From the NCBI RefSeq assembly GCF_000423925.1, contig NZ_AUIX01000008.1, forward strand, positions 1 to 64,000: a DNA stretch of 64,000 nt, given 5' to 3'. This DNA is from Butyrivibrio sp. VCD2006. GTDB lineage: Bacteria; Bacillota; Clostridia; Lachnospirales; Lachnospiraceae. Positions within the stretch are counted from its first letter, which is position 1, and each line of letters begins with the position of its first letter. This document shows positions 62,978 through 64,000 of the stretch, one piece after another. A program made the position numbers and the translations under genes. Below the pieces are notes generated by a model. It had not been told where the DNA came from. It did not search any database and was given only the letters and a program-made list of their open reading frames with translations.

Positions 62978-64000
62978 TTATGCATTCGCAATTATATGTG
63001 CAAGAACATGTACTGCATACAGACTCATTGCAGCTCGGCTTTGCTTGATCTCATCGGTTAGTTCAAAATACATCGACTTATCATTGTAAGCCCATCTGAA
63101 AATAGGAGAGAAAATCGCATCCCATTCCTTAAGATACTGCCCGGGTTTTCTTGTGTAGCAGTTAGCTGCGGTGGCCTGCTCTCTGTGAGATTTATCAACA
63201 AACTGTGCTACTGATTTATGTAATGCCTGATCTTCAGCAGGAAGATAATAGTAATCCTTATAATTGTTGTAGAAATATTTTAGTTCTGCTTCAAGAAGCG
63301 GAATACGTATAGTTGCGCTGTCTCCCTCAGCCTTGAAATAGCAGCCGTCAACTGTTCCGCCTACGGAGGATGGAAGTGTATCGGGAAGAGATACCTTCAT
63401 AAGTATTTCTTCTTTTTTTACTCCATTTATATCATTGTAGTAATTGGCCTGTACCTTCATTGCACGGATCGGAAGATCGATAACCGCATCCGGATTCTCA
63501 TTATCTGAGCTCTCGTCAATGGAGAAGCCTGTGCGGACCTGTGGAAATACAGTGGCATCTGTTTTAAAAAGAATGACCTTTTGATTAAGTAGCTGCTGAA
63601 ACAGATCGTGATAGTACAGTGCCGGCAAAAGTGCGAACATACCACGCACATCATCCGCGTTATGAAGCATCAAAAGATCATAGTAATGCTCGTTTCTATC
63701 AATGAGATAATCCTTGTAGACTCTGATTAGTTCACCACCCGTGTAAACGTCAGTCCTGTCTATTCCAAGGAAAAGCTCAATGGTTTTCTGCTTGCAATCC
63801 GGAATTCCGAGGATGTTTTTATATGGAGCCAGACGTTTATAAATGTCGATGGATTTGAAATCATCAAGTACATCTCTGATGCGGAAGCGCTCACACTTAA
63901 ACTTGATAAATGGAAGATCAAATCTATCACCGTTAAAATGAAGAAGCACTTTAAAGTCTCTAGCAAATTCCATAAATGCCTTAATAAGAGCATCTTCCTC
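62978..64000 (-). CDS. RNase H-like (YprB-type) exonuclease-domain protein, 5' end outside window
   Basis: Partial: the frame stays open to the right edge of the window, so the true start lies beyond base 64000. The visible N-terminal part has an exonuclease-like motif (LLHFNGDRFDLPFIKFKCE) and a following Asp-bearing HNADDVRGMFALLP, as in the RNase_H_2/YprB family of DEDD-type nucleases. The rest (about 200 residues) is a family-specific C-terminal region without a recognised domain. Predicted cytoplasmic. Confidence 0.78.
   Translation of the reverse strand, partial: EEDALIKAFMEFARDFKVLLHFNGDRFDLPFIKFKCERFRIRDVLDDFKSIDIYKRLAPYKNILGIPDCKQKTIELFLGIDRTDVYTGGELIRVYKDYLIDRNEHYYDLLMLHNADDVRGMFALLPALYYHDLFQQLLNQKVILFKTDATVFPQVRTGFSIDESSDNENPDAVIDLPIRAMKVQANYYNDINGVKKEEILMKVSLPDTLPSSVGGTVDGCYFKAEGDSATIRIPLLEAELKYFYNNYKDYYYLPAEDQALHKSVAQFVDKSHREQATAANCYTRKPGQYLKEWDAIFSPIFRWAYNDKSMYFELTDEIKQSRAAMSLYAVHVLAHIIANA

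Overview
The window looks like a chromosome segment of a low-to-moderate GC anaerobic Firmicute, most likely a fibre-degrading Lachnospiraceae member of the Butyrivibrio/Pseudobutyrivibrio kind. This is inferred from a modular GH43-GH10 xylanase, an ABC-type galactoside locus, glycyl-radical-type activase chemistry, a PrkC/Stp pair, strong AGGAGG ribosome binding sites and anaerobic cobamide synthesis. No rRNA, tRNA, phage or transposase gene was recognised.

Layout. (1) 1-3.4 kb: a compact RiPP-like locus, with a 45-residue precursor whose leader resembles paeninodin-type lasso peptides, an HPr-kinase-like enzyme, and, on the other strand, a PqqD-like protein and a soluble two-component system. 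No cyclase or protease is in view, so the locus may continue left of base 1. (2) 3.5-11.3 kb: a galactoside locus with an AraC-type regulator, sugar-binding lipoprotein, two permeases and a GH2 beta-galactosidase. (3) 11.5-17.7 kb: Stp phosphatase, PrkC kinase and RsgA, then a PTS-dependent dihydroxyacetone kinase (dhaL-dhaM-dhaK). (4) 18.1-22.2 kb: a 1369-residue secreted xylanase/arabinosidase. (5) 22.3-28.9 kb: hsp20 under a CIRCE element, a membrane GGDEF-EAL protein with a periplasmic-binding-like sensor, a voltage-gated-type K+ channel, a hypothetical protein, and a divergent radical-SAM activase with an ECF S component. (6) 29.1-36.3 kb: a shortened MocR-like regulator, then a hexuronate pathway (AraC regulator, KDPG aldolase, fructuronate reductase, uronate isomerase, KDG kinase; mannonate dehydratase is absent). 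(7) 36.5-39.5 kb: an aldo/keto reductase with Fe-S clusters and a chemoreceptor. (8) 39.5-59.4 kb: a cobalamin riboswitch followed by a 17-gene anaerobic cobamide biosynthesis and uptake operon. (9) 59.5-64 kb: SGNH hydrolase, a small membrane protein, O-acetylhomoserine sulfhydrylase, a secreted basic protein and a truncated RNase H-like gene.

Cross-cutting features. A family of palindromic repeats (a GCCTTC/GAAGGT stem, then a GGCGC/GCGCC stem, then GGATGAGG) sits in intergenic DNA at about 14.3, 16.6, 35.0, 39.9, 45.4-45.7 and 61.8-62.0 kb. At 45.4 kb it forms a composite of three ~92-bp tandem units bounded by oppositely oriented complete elements. Many genes end in clear hairpin terminators.

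How it works together. Xylan and side-chain uronic acids are attacked outside the cell (xylanase), the resulting hexuronates are routed to KDPG, and galactosides are imported and split. The cobamide operon builds the lower and upper parts of B12. Its unusual first two genes are lipoproteins that appear to share an accessory beta domain: a surface-anchored sirohydrochlorin cobaltochelatase and a BtuF-like binding protein. The best candidates for new biology are the RiPP locus and the surface cobaltochelatase/BtuF pair.
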